This document shows positions 33,140 to 44,980 of a stretch of 64,000 bases of DNA, piece after piece (within the stretch, counting starts at the first letter, position 1; every line of letters begins with the position of its first letter). Origin of the DNA: Phylloscopus collybita (taxonomy: Eukaryota > Chordata > Aves > Passeriformes > Phylloscopidae); assembly GCA_027886175.1 (NCBI GenBank), contig JAJNNQ010000129.1, forward strand, positions 3,348,001 to 3,412,000, written 5' to 3'. A program made the position numbers and the translations under genes. The notes under the pieces are model-generated. The model ran no database searches, was not told the DNA's origin, and saw only the letters and a list, made by a program, of their open reading frames with translations.

Positions 33140-34088
33140 CTAGTAAAATAAAGCGCAGCTGCAATCTTCGAAACAAATACTGTCAGGCTATTCTAATTCT
33201 AGGGGGGGAAAAAAAGGCAAGCCAAAAGAAAAAAACAAAACGAAACACCCACAAAAAAACCCACCCAGCCAAACAACAACAAAAACCCAACTCAAAACCA
33301 GAAAAAGAAAGAAAAAAACCCTAGACTCGAAATATTAGTTTTACATCCCTAAAGCCTGGCGGGCAACATGCGTCGCGTATGGGAAACACAGAAAGTTGTA
33401 AGGCAAGTTATTTTATTCCCCTAAGGCACAGCCTGCATCTCCCGCTTCTTAACAATGGCACTAAGGCGACTCAAAACGCAAAAACGCGTTCCCGTTTGCA
33501 GGAAGGCGAAGGGAAAGGTGACTCTGCGGAACGAAGAAGGAATTATTTGTTTGGCGCGGCTGTGCTGGGCCGCCGCGGAGGAGCGCGGGCTGCAGAGCGC
33601 CGCACGCCTTCCCCCCGCGGCCGCGGCCGCTCCCGTCCCGGCGCAGCGGGCCCGGCCCGCGGGGCCCGGGAACCACGCGGGCACGGCCGGGCCGCGCACC
33701 CGCCCCGCCGGCCCTCGGCCCGCGCCGCCGGGCACCGCTGGGACCCGCGCGAGCTCCTTTACCGCTTGGGCCGCCTCCGCTCCCGGCCGCCTGCCCGGGC
33801 CCCGCTGCCGGGCGGAAAGCGCCGCAGGGGAGAAACGCAAAGGGAGGCGGCGGCGGCGGCGGTGGCGCCGGCCCGGGCGGGCGGGAAGCGGGGCCTTCCC
33901 GCCTCCTCCTCTTCCTTCTCCTCCTCTTTCCTCCTCCTCCCCCCGCCGCCCCGTGCCCGCAGTGCGGACCCTCAGCGCGGCCCGTCCCGGCCCGGCCTCG
34001 CTCCGCTCCGGGGCGGCCGCGGAGCCCGCGCGCCCCCGGCCCCTCGCGCCGCGCCCGCGGTACCTGCGCGGGACCGCGCCGCCGCCAT
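33120..34088 (-). other. Splice-spanning upstream ORF of CCAR1 (14 codons)
   Basis: Nine codons' worth of exon 1 (34088-34064, the last codon split) joined to 33139-33120 of exon 2 read MAAARSRAGCSYRR and then TAG at 33122-33120. The TAG ends 26 bases before the CCAR1 ATG at 33093-33091. The start context is strong (GCGATGG). It is real as sequence; translation depends on transcription starting above 34088. Confidence 0.45.
33201..33321 (-). repeat. Low-complexity, nearly A-free tract of the transcript in CCAR1 intron 1
   Basis: The plus strand carries A, C and G with a single T in about 121 bases. The nascent CCAR1 transcript is therefore U/G/C with one A. It is built of degenerate A-runs broken by C and G, not of a clean microsatellite. 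Confidence 0.8.
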
Positions 34089-34110
34089 CGCCGCCCGCCC
34101 CGGCCGCCCG
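34064..34110 (-). other. CCAR1: CCAR1 exon 1, non-coding, with upstream ATG
   Basis: The donor CAG|GTACC is at the low end; the 5' limit near 34110 is an estimate. An ATG at 34086-34088, with G at -3 and +4, opens a short upstream frame that runs across the splice to a TAG in exon 2. The main start lies in exon 2. Confidence 0.65.
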
Positions 34111-34114
34111 CCCG

Positions 34115-34124
34115 GCGCATGCGC
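34115..34124. promoter_or_regulatory. NRF1-type site GCGCATGCGC
   Basis: Perfect 10-base palindrome directly upstream of the proposed CCAR1 exon 1 on the minus strand. NRF1 binds this motif in CpG-island promoters of housekeeping genes. Binding itself is inferred. Confidence 0.6.
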
Positions 34125-34136
34125 CAATGCCCCGCA

Positions 34137-34143
34137 TACGTCA
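34137..34143. promoter_or_regulatory. CRE-like site (TGACGTA on minus strand)
   Basis: TACGTCA on the plus strand matches the CREB/ATF core except at the last base. It lies about 15 bases upstream of the NRF1 palindrome. Confidence 0.4.
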
Positions 34144-34219
34144 CGGCTGCGACCGCGCGAGGCGGCGCGCGCCCAGCCCTCCCGCGTGCGGGGTTCGCGC
34201 GGCTCGGGGGAGGGGCCCC

Positions 34220-34272
34220 GCCGCCATCTTGGGCGAGGCGGGCGCGGGCGGGGCCGCGGAGCCGCCATCTTG
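34220..34272 (-). promoter_or_regulatory. Two YY1-type sites 41 bases apart
   Basis: GCCGCCATCTTG occurs at 34220-34231 and again at 34261-34272. On the minus strand both read as AAGATGGCGGC, the standard YY1 core. YY1 sites in this orientation often sit just downstream of a start site, so an additional upstream CCAR1 start is possible. Confidence 0.5.
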
Positions 34273-37050
34273 CGGCGGCAGCGCCTGAGGGAGAGGCGCG
34301 GGCCGGGCCCGCTCTGGGGCCTGCTGCGGTGCTCAGACACAGTCCACGGCGCCTCACGGTGCCACATCGCTGTAGGAGAGACAGCCCTCAGCCCCCGCCC
34401 GCCCCTCTGATAGCTGACTGTAGGCGCACAAACGTTCGGGCGATTCTGTGGGGGGAAAAGGGTCATCTGAGGTGAAGGCAGAGCAGACGCACCAGAGACG
34501 CCTCAAAGCTCTTAAGATGCTTTGAAACGGAAATTGCAGCCAGGATCAGTGCGGTAACTATTTCAGGAGTTCTGGGCAAGAGTAATTTCTTTCTTAGTCT
34601 GAGTTGGAGGACTTAAAAGGACTTAAAAGATCGTCAAGTGGCGCCTTTTTAAGTGAGTGGCCGATTCATGTAGGCATTGATCAAACTCATGACCTTGGCA
34701 TTTTTACAAAAAGCTTTCCATCCCATAAATAGTTTTTTTTACACGAGTTTGTCTTGAAGTGAAATAGACACATGAATTCCTACCCACATTTGAGAGTAAG
34801 CCAGCAAGATGCACTTCGTAAAATAGGACTCTGAAGTGTTACGTTGTCATTAAAAACAAAAGTTGGTGACGGAGTAAAATCCTGAGAAGCGGCAACATCA
34901 AACTCACTTGCAGTGAGGTGGATTATGTTGTAGGAGGCCATCTGGATAAAGAAGCAGAAGATCATCAGTGCAAGTAAATTTCTGCCAGCATTTGGTAATT
35001 AAGAATATATAAAGACAGATCAGCCTTTGCTGTTTAAAATACATTTCAAAGTAGATAAGGGTTTAGATGTTTCACACTTGGAAGCATAGTTCTTAGCTTT
35101 TTAAATAAGTTTTACATTTTAAACCTTATCTCTTCTGGCTTAGCTCCATCCAGCTCAGTCAGTTGACTAAAGCAGAATCTGTACCCTTTAACCTGGAGAT
35201 AAGATTAAATGTTAAAAAGGTTGCAGGACTTTCTCCCGCCCTGTATATGTGAGAAGGACAATGGCCAAATTGTAGTAAAGTAGAAAAGAATTGTCAGTGA
35301 GTATCAGAGTGTTGTGGAGTAGCTCTGTGCTGCTGGTCTGTTCCATCAGACGATAAAGGCTCTCAAAGAAAGCCTCAGAAGCTCACAGGAGCCACACTCC
35401 TGATTGTGTGGAACATTTTGTGTGCTTTCTCCTTTCCAGACACATAGTGCTGCCATTACCTGGCAGATTTTGCCAGTGCCATTTTCAGTACACCAAGGAT
35501 TTCTTCGGGATTGTTTAGGTCTCTGTGTTGTCTGCTCCAGGCACACCACGCTGTTGTGGTGAAAAACAGGGGTCATGGAAGGGGCAGTGAAAAAAAATAT
35601 GTGCACTTCTAGGCTTGTTTCTTAAAGTAATTCTAGGCTCCCAAACTATCTTTTAAGTGCATTGGGCAACTTAATCTGAAAGTGGTGAGAGGACAGAAGT
35701 CTGAAATATACGAGATTCCTACAAATTACCTTAAAATAATGGGGCAGGTTAAAGGTTAGAAGGCAAAAGGCATAAGGAAAATGATGGCTTCCAGCTTTTT
35801 GGGTTAAGGAGGAGTTTATAAAGGAGTTTATAACAGGAGTTAAGAGTCTGCTGGGGATATTGTGGGTAGAAATGGCAGTTTTTAGAGTTTATAATCAAAG
35901 AACATCACGAATGTTTTTGCACAATCAGTACATGTAACCAAGATGAGAGGAAAAGCCCAAAGAAGAGAACTCAGTACCAGCTACAGGTCAGATGGGGAAT
36001 ACTTGGGATCTCTGCCCTTTGCTCAGGGAATCCACAAGAACTGAGTGCTTCACCCCGATTCACCTCTGTGCACCACTGACCCTGTGTAGGGAATTAATGC
36101 CACAATCAGTGCATTGTGACTGGACACCTCTCAGAGGGTCCTTTACACGAAAATTAAGCACCAAACAGTTGTCCCTGTGCAGCAGCAACAGAACTACTGT
36201 GACATTTTCCTGCATCAGGTAGAATGAAACTAGTTTCACCTATCTTAGATGTCTGCTGTGAAAGAGAAATGTAGAAGAAAATGTGGAAAAGGCTTGGTTT
36301 TGGTTAGAAAAAAAACCCCACACCCCAAACATTTAATTGTATTTGTATTTCGCATTTTAGGGACAGAATTGGAAGAGATCTAATGAACACACTTTTGATA
36401 ATCTGTACCCTTGGTAAGACACAAATCAGTGTTTCCTACCTAACATGGAGCTGCTCGACAGAAAATGAATGAAGATGCTGTGTCTGCCCCAGGGAGGTGC
36501 TTATTTCACTCCATTTTGATGATGAAAAATCATGATATTATTTTTTCCATATTCTCATTGGAAACACACTACCATGCATCCTGTTGAGTTCCTGAATTCA
36601 TTTGCTGATCCAAATCTGTCACTGCTGGAACCTGCTTCTGCAGCTCTCGATGGGGCTGTTTGTTCTCCTCAGAGGGCCAGAAGACATCATGCAGAAAGAA
36701 TCAATTGTCACCTTTCTGCATATCCAGGAATGGTAGCAACAGTCCACTTAATGGCTTTTGGGATGCTCAAATTATGATAAAGTGCAGCATCATGTAGGCA
36801 TCTAAGCAAATGATCATGGATTTTTGGGTGCACAAAAATTTCTCTTGTAGTCTTTGTGACTGTACTTCACACTTTGCCAAGCGTGTCAGTCAGGACTGAA
36901 ATTTAAATATAATAAACTGAACTTTATTACATACTGCTGTCCAAAGTATTTGACAAAAGTGTTGCTGAACTGGCCAGAGCACTCAAGAATACAGGAAGGA
37001 CATAACAGGATTGAACCAACCTGCCCAGGTTTGGCTGACTGCAAGTAACA

Positions 37051-37070
37051 TTTGTTTGTTTGTTTGTTTT
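37051..37070. repeat. (TTTG)n microsatellite
   Basis: Four to five TTTG units between CCAR1 and TET1. Confidence 0.9.
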
Positions 37071-37239
37071 TAAGAGTCCCAAGGTAAGGACAGAAAAGCT
37101 TTTGTGGTCTGCTGTATTGCAATAAAAATTAAATTAATTGAGAACAGACTTCTGACAAAATTTTAAATGAGTAAAAACATCATAGCATAAATAAAATAAT
37201 TCCTAATTGTTTTGCAGGTAATAGACAGCAGAGGCACAG

Positions 37240-37425
37240 GGAAGAATTTCCATCTTGATAAAAGAAAGTTTTTTCAGTTAGAGCAATTGAGAGAGCCCCC
37301 ATCACTGGAAGTTCTCCAGACACAGCTGGGCAAGGTGCTAGAAAATCCCTCCTGGGCTTTCTTTTCCACAAAAGGTGGGACTGGGTGATGGTTTGAGGTC
37401 CCCGCTGACCTGGGGTGCTCTGTGA
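37240..37425 (+). mobile_element. CR1-type LINE 3' fragment, old
   Basis: It contains the CR1 3'-end pattern: a T-rich AGTTTTTTCAGTTAGAGCAA, then GAGCCCCCATCACTGGAAGT and a GGGTGATGGTTTGAGGTCC end. Many substitutions mark it as old. Subfamily is not assigned. Confidence 0.6.
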
Positions 37426-40400
37426 ACATCACAAAAAAAAAGGAGATGTAATTCACCTTGCCCAGGAAGCACAAGCACAGGCCTTTCATGAAGTCATAAG
37501 TTTGAAGGATTCCTTTCTTACCCAGTCTGACTTGTATTCAAATCCTCAGTAGCTTCAGGAAGGCCCCGCTTTTGTTTTCCTGGGCGGATTGGGTTTGACT
37601 GCACACACAGAAAAGATTTCTCAGCTCTCTCCTTACAACCTTGGGGTAACCCAGCCAAATGGAAGCCAGAGTAAAGGTACATCTAGGGACAGGCAATAAA
37701 GAAAAGCAGTGAGAAGAAAACTCCTGGCCACCTTTAAAATCTCAGTTCCATTGCTTGAGGAGGAGGAGGTGGAGAGCTGAGAACTCATTTCCCTTCCACC
37801 ACTGCCTGCAGTGCTCAGCCTCTTCCACAGCGTAGCACAGGCTTGGCTCTGATCTGCAGGACAGCAGAGAGCACAGTCAGAGGTTTAACTCCCAGGCTCC
37901 AGGTACAGTAGGAGCAGGGGGCAAACTGAGAGCTTGTGTGTGCACCAGGAGCCCGGGGACGGGCCCCTGCACTGGGAGACAGCAAAGGAGCACGACTCGA
38001 ACTCCAATTGCTACTCAATAGCAGCTGCAGATTAAGGGAATACTTGCCTGGATTCTTTGGGGGCTCCAGAGCCTCTGGCACTTGACACACAACACCCTTG
38101 GCGTTCCTTCTTTTAAATTTTTGTGAGTACCTCCCCCAGGCGGAGCCACGGCCCAAGGAGTGTCAGCAGTGACACACCTGAACCACTTAGAGCCTCTTGC
38201 CCTCACAGAACAAGATCATTTGCAAGAGCACAAAGAATCAACAACCCCCTCCCTTACAATCTGTAGGAGCCATAATCCAGGTGAGTCCTTACAAGGCTTT
38301 CTGCTGTTGTGGAAGTGAGTTAGGGTCCAGCACCTGAGTGCTTGCTTCATGAAGCACTGGCCTACTGCTTCATTTCCCTGAAGGGATCCCTCAAGTGAAG
38401 GGAGTCAGTCATCCTCGTGCAAGAACAGTCTTGTGTAAAACAAAGTGGTCACAAGAAACTGAACTGCTGACTTTTTACACCACAGGAAACAAAGGTTTTG
38501 CTGTTCTGAGCTGGAAAAAAGGCTATGTAATGCCTCTAGCAGCAATTCAGGACCCCTTTAGGATCAAACAGCCTGAAAAGATTACCCAGCTATGTTACAA
38601 ATGGAGATGTACACATGCTGCAGCAGGGGTGCAAGTAATTTTTGGCCTGCTGTAAAAAGACGTGGACATTTTTAAGAATTCAAGTGCTAAGAATGTAAGG
38701 ATTTTATATTAGTGGTTTATATCACAAAAGAGTATCCAGAAATAGACTGGACATGGAATTGGAGGCCCATCTTGGGAATTGTGCTCTAGCCAATGGTTAT
38801 TGAAATAGCCAGGTTTAAATTTCCACATTTTAAATACTTACTCAGTTTGTCTAAGATTAGAAACACAGATGGGTGTTGCTGGTATTTTACTTTAGACTAT
38901 CTAGGCCACGTCCTGAACCAAACCACTGCTTGAAGCACTACCTTGCTTGTGTTCAAATAACATTTGAGTATGTTGCTTGTTCTGATGTACAGAGTGCACA
39001 GAAACCTCAATATTCTGATGAATACCCTTTTAAATGTGAAGTAATACTCTGTGTTAAACATTAACTATCAACAGCAGTAACCAACATTAGCATTGTGCAA
39101 CAGCAAATCCTGGCGTTCCAGGGTATGTAGCAGTGTAGGAGTACTGCAGAAAACTTTTAACCGTAGCATCAGCAGAAAAAGCTTATTTTGCAACCTAATT
39201 ATTGTTAACAAGACCATTTTAGTAGAATTTAAAAGCAACCAACTGTACTACATCAGTATGCTATTACCTTGTACAATGTTTATCAGAAACCCAGGATATG
39301 AAAAAAGCACTAAAGCCATCTCCTGGTGGTAAACTCACTCTTGGCAACAGGATGCCAGGGTAGGTGAATCTGGTTTAGTTTTGTGCCTGTAAGGTGGAGG
39401 TGAAGCTGTTTCAGTACCTCTCTGTGTAGCACATCACAGCACACCTGTGAGGGAATGCAGCTGTGACTGGGATCCCCGTGCCTGCTGGGAATGCCAGGGG
39501 AGGCAAGAGGCAGGGGCCTGGGAAATGTTTGTCATCACTAGCTCTTCCTCAGGAATGATGCTCTTGGGTCTGGCCCAAGGCTTGAAGTGCCTTTCAAAAT
39601 CCAGGTGCTTTCTTCAGACACCTGTGCCAGGGGTTCCTGGCTCTGATACTGGACCCTGGAACATGGGAGTGCTGAACAAAGGCTTCACAGTGCAGGTCAG
39701 GGAGGGCCTGGGGCAGCCTTGGAGGTGTTGCTATAAAACCCCAGCAGTGATTATCCCCTGAAAGAGCAGCCTCCATCCATCCCCAGGAATCAGAGGACCG
39801 TATCACACAATGTAGTTTCTTTCCAGGGCATTAGTGAAGCCAGAGGATACCAGCATTCTGTTCCCTAGGAGATTGCAGTTACCTGGAAGATTATTTTTGC
39901 TTATTATTTTGCTGCTACACGTACTGGAGAAGGAAAAGAAGCAAGTAATGAGCAGAGCTGTATATTCCTCCTTTTCTTCAGATCTAAACCACAGGGATTC
40001 TGTTCAGTATTGTTGTGCACTACGATGTCACTAAAGCAGGCCAGTGCTGACATCTGTTTTGAGAAAACCCCCAGCCACAGCCTCTGATTTGCAGCAAATA
40101 AAACCTGAAATATTTCCAGTGGCTGGTAATTAAATGCCACAGTAAATGATTCCCATAAGCTTGCTCTGCCAGACAGGCAGCAAAGAGAGACTCTACAGAT
40201 GTGTTCCCAAACTGGTTTGTCCTTTTTAGCCAGCAGCTGAAGTTCAGATTTTCTGGCTGCTCCTCTGGACCTGGGCACAGGTCCTTCCAGCCTGAGCAGA
40301 GGCAGACTGAGAACAGGGACTGCATTTATGCCCATCCCTTCCAGTGCAGAAACCTGCTGACTTTTTGGGTGAAGCCCCTGTAGGTCTTACTGATAAATAA

Positions 40401-40489
40401 CAAATACACTTCTGTAGATGCCAGTGGTTATTATTGCTAATAGCAGGAAAGAAAAATTAGACGACTAAGTGCAAAATAGAAGTATAAAA

Positions 40490-40495
40490 TTTATT
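40490..40495 (-). terminator. Possible distal TET1 poly(A) signal AATAAA
   Basis: The minus strand reads TTTTAAATAAATTTTATACT after several hundred bases of AT-rich, transposon-free sequence. It is 9.4 kb from the TET1 stop, and the CR1 fragments at 43.8 and 44.9 kb would lie inside such a UTR. It could equally be the end of an unrelated non-coding RNA. Confidence 0.25.
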
Positions 40496-41937
40496 TAAAA
40501 CCACCCACAAAGTTCTGTGTAATCAGGAATGATACAATTTGTAATAGTCTTTTTAAAAACTCATGACAAGATTTAAAATATATTTTCAATTACAGTATTC
40601 ATTTAGCCTTATTCAGTTAGGACAATAAAAAAAAAAAAGAAAGTTTACGTTCTAAACAGATGAGACACACAAGAAAAATAGAACAGAACAGACAATTTCC
40701 ACAACGACAATTTTTACATGTATGTTTCAATACTAGTATCAACATTTCAATGCATCTTGCTACATAAACATGAAATCATGTACAACAACTGCTTGCACCA
40801 AAAAACATAGCTTAATTAGATCTTTCAAGTAACATGCAGTCACAACTCACAAGTCTTCAAGTACTGCTGGTAAGGGTTCCCTTGTCTGCAAAGAAGATTT
40901 TAAGGTTCAGCTTCTCAGCTAGCATAACTGCCCAGCTCCACCAGCCTCAGGGAGCTTTGCTCAGTTATACTAGGAAAGAATCAGGCCCCAAATGTTTTTT
41001 TGAGGAAAGAAGTAATTTTTTTACACTTTTTTATCCTGTAAATACTGTGACATAATGAAGTGCTTTTTCTTTCTGATTTTTTTTCTCCCTGTACATAATT
41101 TTTTTTTGCTTAAAAAATGCTAGTTTTATGTTCCAGATTTCAATACAGTACATTGGTAACTGGGAAAAAAGCCTCAAATTCAAAGTGGAAAAATAAATAT
41201 CAAATGCATCCCAAGGCAAGAAAGACTGAAAAGAAGAAAGAGAGAAGGGAAAAAAAACAAAACAACCCATGCCTTTTTATTCTTTTGCTTTGGCATATTG
41301 TTAATCCTTTATCTTCCCAAAGCAGGAAGGAATTCATTAGCCATGGCATTTCAGTACAGCGTGTCCTTACATATTTATGTTCTTCCTTAATGACAGTAAA
41401 TTCTGATCAGTACTTGTGACCTGGCGTGATATGAAGAGCTGTCTCTTCCAAACTGAACAAATAATCACAGAATAACTCACTGGTAAAGACTGAAATGTAT
41501 CAATGTTTGCATTGGTTAGAACTGGCTTTCTTTTAGCAGTACTGGGATATCCCATTTGTTCTTCTTGACTACAATTATTCTTTCATTTAGAAGACAAGAG
41601 CTTCATGAAGTTCAGCTGCTGCCTTTTGAGTTGCACAGATGAGACAGGCATTCACAAAGTTGGCACAGAGTCTGTTCTCACTAGGTTCTGCAGCATCACT
41701 GCACTGTAAGAATTAAAGAAGGAAAGTATATTTCCTTCTCGTCCAACTTTTTTTGAAGCAGAAATTTGCACTGCATCGCTGCAATGCAGCAGGGCTGCTG
41801 TTTACATAAAACTTCCATGGGCAGCAAGGGGAGCTCTGCAGGACTCAGGTATGCAGAGCAATGCCAGGGTTTTCCCTGGCAAGTAGCACCACAGTCAGGG
41901 AAGGCAGAAGGTGTTGGCTTTGTGTCCCCAAACTCAC

Positions 41938-41956
41938 TGTCACACTCAGTGTGACA
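41938..41956. repeat. 9-bp inverted repeat
   Basis: TGTCACACT and AGTGTGACA are separated by one C in the TET1 3' flank. It is a palindromic site of the kind nuclear factors can bind; no known match is claimed. Confidence 0.7.
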
Positions 41957-43819
41957 ACAGCACACAACTCTGCACACTGCTGGGTGTGAAGCCGGGACAG
42001 AAGGGAGTTCAGTAGATTGTCACAACCTCAGTTTATATCACCAAGTAAAAGGGATCCAAGTTATGATAGAGGGTAGTAAGTATTTTAAGAAAAACTACAG
42101 CAAAAATAGCATTTTTGACAATTTTGTGAGATTTCTGGGCTGGCCATTACCTAGAGGTACCCATCTTTTACCACATTGTCTTTGTAGACAGTGCTGGGCA
42201 AAGGACAGCCAACAGAAGCAAATATTTAAATCCTGGTAAAACCCAAGCAGGTCTCTTATCAACCCGCATTTCTAAATGAAGAACAATCTGGATGTTACTG
42301 GCCAGTATGTGCACAGTACAGATACCATGGAACTGATTTCAGATGATTGTACAAATCAGTCATTTGGTGACTGTTTTTATTTACACTACTGACCTTGTAT
42401 CACACTCTGATCGGTGTGATGGGATTCTCCAAAGGATGTAAGCTACAGTGACACCCAGTTAAGGCCCCTTTATCCTTCCAATGCAATGCAAAGGACAGTA
42501 GTATAAATGAGAACCAGGGCCTCCATTCTTAATTTAAGACAACTCCCAAGCCCTAGACCCTTTTCCCATTACAATATAATAGAAAATACAGATCTACATG
42601 TAAAATATTGATCAGGTCACAAAACTTTCCACGACAGCATTAAAATGTTCTGTGGCAACAACGGCACTACTGAACATCAAAACTCACAGTTCCCCTGCTC
42701 CACTGCAGCAGCACCTCTTTGGAACACAGCTCACCTGCTGTGACTGGTGACTGTGCTTTAAGTGCCAGACCTGTCCTCCCAACACAGGCAGCTTTGAGGA
42801 GCACAGGAACTGCGCTCAGTGACTTTGTGAGGAATGTCTGTAAGGAGTGCAGAGTGCTGAAGGAAGCACCATTGATCAGTCACACCAAAGCAAGTCACCT
42901 TCACATCACTTAGCACCCCAGCCTTGCATTCACTGCAAGTATGCTGTTGGAAGATTCTGGCATTTGAAAAGAATCTCTGTGTGTGTAAGAATGCCATATA
43001 AAACGGCCCAGCAGAAGCAGGAGAATACACTGTCTGGAAGAATTAAGGATACAGCATCAAGAAGCATCTTGTATCTTTTAAAACTGAAGCTTAGCAGTAC
43101 ACTGTGAAACACCACGAGCAATTGTTGGGATGCTGCACTGGGGAACCGGATTGGAAAAAGAATCCTGAAGTCTTTATTCTCAGAAAGACAAAGAAACAGC
43201 AATGCTGACACCTCAATACCCTTTAATAAAAGGCAGTAACCACCTTAATTATTTTCTGCTCAAGCTCCTTCAACTCCATTTTTTTTCAAAAGAGGAAGAA
43301 CATCTTTTTTCCAAGCAGTCCTGTTAGTTAAACACTTACATAATACTTGGACATCTCACAAAGATGGATCTAAGATTTAAAGAAGATGTAAAGAAACACT
43401 CCTGCTCTTGCATCATGCAGGGGCTGCAGCGGCTGTCTGATGTCAGGAACTAAGCAGAGCTGTTAAAAGTGACTCAAAAGACACAGGACACAGAGATGCT
43501 ACCAACATGAAAAAATCCTGTACTCTGAGAGGGAATGACTTTTCCTTCTCAGGGGATGATGGTTTTCTAGTCTTCCAAAGTCTCCTTTGTTTGGCTACTT
43601 GCAGATACAAGAACAGATTGTAACAACGACATTAAAAATAAATCTGAAAATTAACTGAAAAGCTGTTTATTTGATTAAAAAACAGTGATTATGAGATACT
43701 ATGAATTGTCCCTCTCTACTGGACTTTAAAAAAATCCCAACTGTAATACTCTAGGCTCTGTATGAGAAAACACAAAGTAAGAGCCCTAGAACTGTGACAT
43801 TTGGAATATAGGACCAAGG

Positions 43820-43970
43820 AATCAGACTGGTTTGGGTTGGAAGGGACCTTAAAACTCACCTCCTTCCAACCCCCACTACACCAGGTTACTTCAAGCCCCA
43901 TCTAACATGGCCTGGGACACTTCCAGGGATGGGGCACATCCACAAGCTCTCTGGGCAGCCTGTTCCAGGA
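43820..43970 (-). mobile_element. CR1-type LINE 3' fragment
   Basis: The plus strand reads GGTTTGGGTTGGAAGGGACC, then a CCAGGTTACTTCAAGCCCCA block, CACTTCCAGGGATGGGGCA and GGCAGCCTGTTCCAGGA. This is the reverse complement of the classical avian CR1 3' end. It is 5'-truncated, as is usual for CR1. Confidence 0.9.
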
Positions 43971-44929
43971 GACTGAAAGAAATGGATTTTAGGGGAGAGT
44001 CCCAAGGAGAACAGCTTCGTAGGACTTTCCTGAGATGGAGATGGCTGATTTCCATCCAAAGCAGGACAGCGTGCAGGGGGAGTCCCTGGCAGGCTGACAG
44101 CCGTGCTTGCCAAAGTGCTGAAGCAGATCTGCCAAGGGAAAAACTCCTGGAGTAGCTGCAAGCATTGAAAGCACCCAGCAGCAGGTGACAACGTGAGCCA
44201 GCACTAACTGACCAAAGCCAAGCTGATGATCCAGAAAGACCATGGAGTGAGAAAGGTGGCTGGAGTATCCAGTGCCACCTGTACAGAACAGAAAGTGATA
44301 ACTACTAATCAACACCAGCCCTATTATGTGTTTTTCAGGGAGACAACACAGCATCACATAGAACTAAGTCTTCATAATTTAGTCAAGCACGTGACAGTAT
44401 TAAAAAGTTTTGCCTATTCTCTAAAAGAAGCAAAAAAGTTTTAACAGGGAAGTAATAAACAGCATGTATTCAACCACTTCTTAGAGGAAGTGATCTGTAT
44501 ATATACTGGTGCCTGATCAGGTTCTACTATTAGAAACCCTTGGTCTTTCAGGGAACCTTGAATGTAAAACTCTTTCCTTTATGGAATCATAATTTTATAG
44601 CAACATCCTAAAGCAGCATGTAGACAACTTGTGAAGACTGACTAAACATCAGGTAATCCCAGAAGAGACTGAAACCACTTCTTGAACTGTTAAGAGTAAG
44701 TAGCCACATCCTCTAGACTTCTGACACTGGTCACTCTGTTTTAGATTCAAGGAGAATGTAAGTGTGTCACAAACTAAATAAAATAAGCTACTCAATTTAA
44801 AGTCAGATGGACCAAAAGAAGTGTTAGTATAAAGAAGTACCATGGCAACCACATGTACGTGGAAGGTCGACTCAAAACCAATTGCACCTTCACACCTTTG
44901 CCTGTGATTTACTTACTTTACTTCTGTGC

Positions 44930-44980
44930 AGAGAATCATTAAGATTGGAGAGGACCTTAAAGACCATCAAGTCCAACCAG
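44930..44980 (-). mobile_element. Short CR1-type LINE fragment
   Basis: AGAGAATCATTAAGATTGGA followed by GAGGACCTTAAAGACCATCA and AGTCCAACCAGC matches the extreme 3' end of a CR1 subfamily on the minus strand. The sequence beyond is not recognisable. Confidence 0.7.

Larger units (their letters stand above)
33550..34340 (-). promoter_or_regulatory. CCAR1: CpG island promoter of CCAR1
   Basis: An extremely G+C- and CpG-rich block surrounds the CCAR1 non-coding first exon. Visible elements include a perfect NRF1-type palindrome GCGCATGCGC at 34115-34124, a CRE-like TACGTCA at 34137-34143, and two YY1-type GCCGCCATCTT motifs at 34220 and 34261. There is no obvious TATA box. This is the layout expected of a housekeeping promoter. 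The exact start site cannot be read from sequence. A bidirectional or antisense transcript toward higher coordinates is possible but unsupported here. Confidence 0.85.
34341..40489. other. Intergenic region between CCAR1 promoter and TET1 3' side
   Basis: About 6 kb. It holds one old CR1 at 37,240 and a TTTG microsatellite. No exon-like conserved peptide was seen on either strand. Confidence 0.65.

Noticed and set aside
33379..34475. Several long overlapping open frames (up to 343 codons) on both strands
   Set aside because: They lie in the CpG island, where stop codons are scarce. Compositions are Arg/Pro/Ala/Gly-rich and arise in several frames on both strands, with no family resemblance. 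The real transcript here is the non-coding exon 1.
36360..36420. Possible CR1 end (AATTGGAAGAGATC)
   Set aside because: Too short and diverged to separate from chance.
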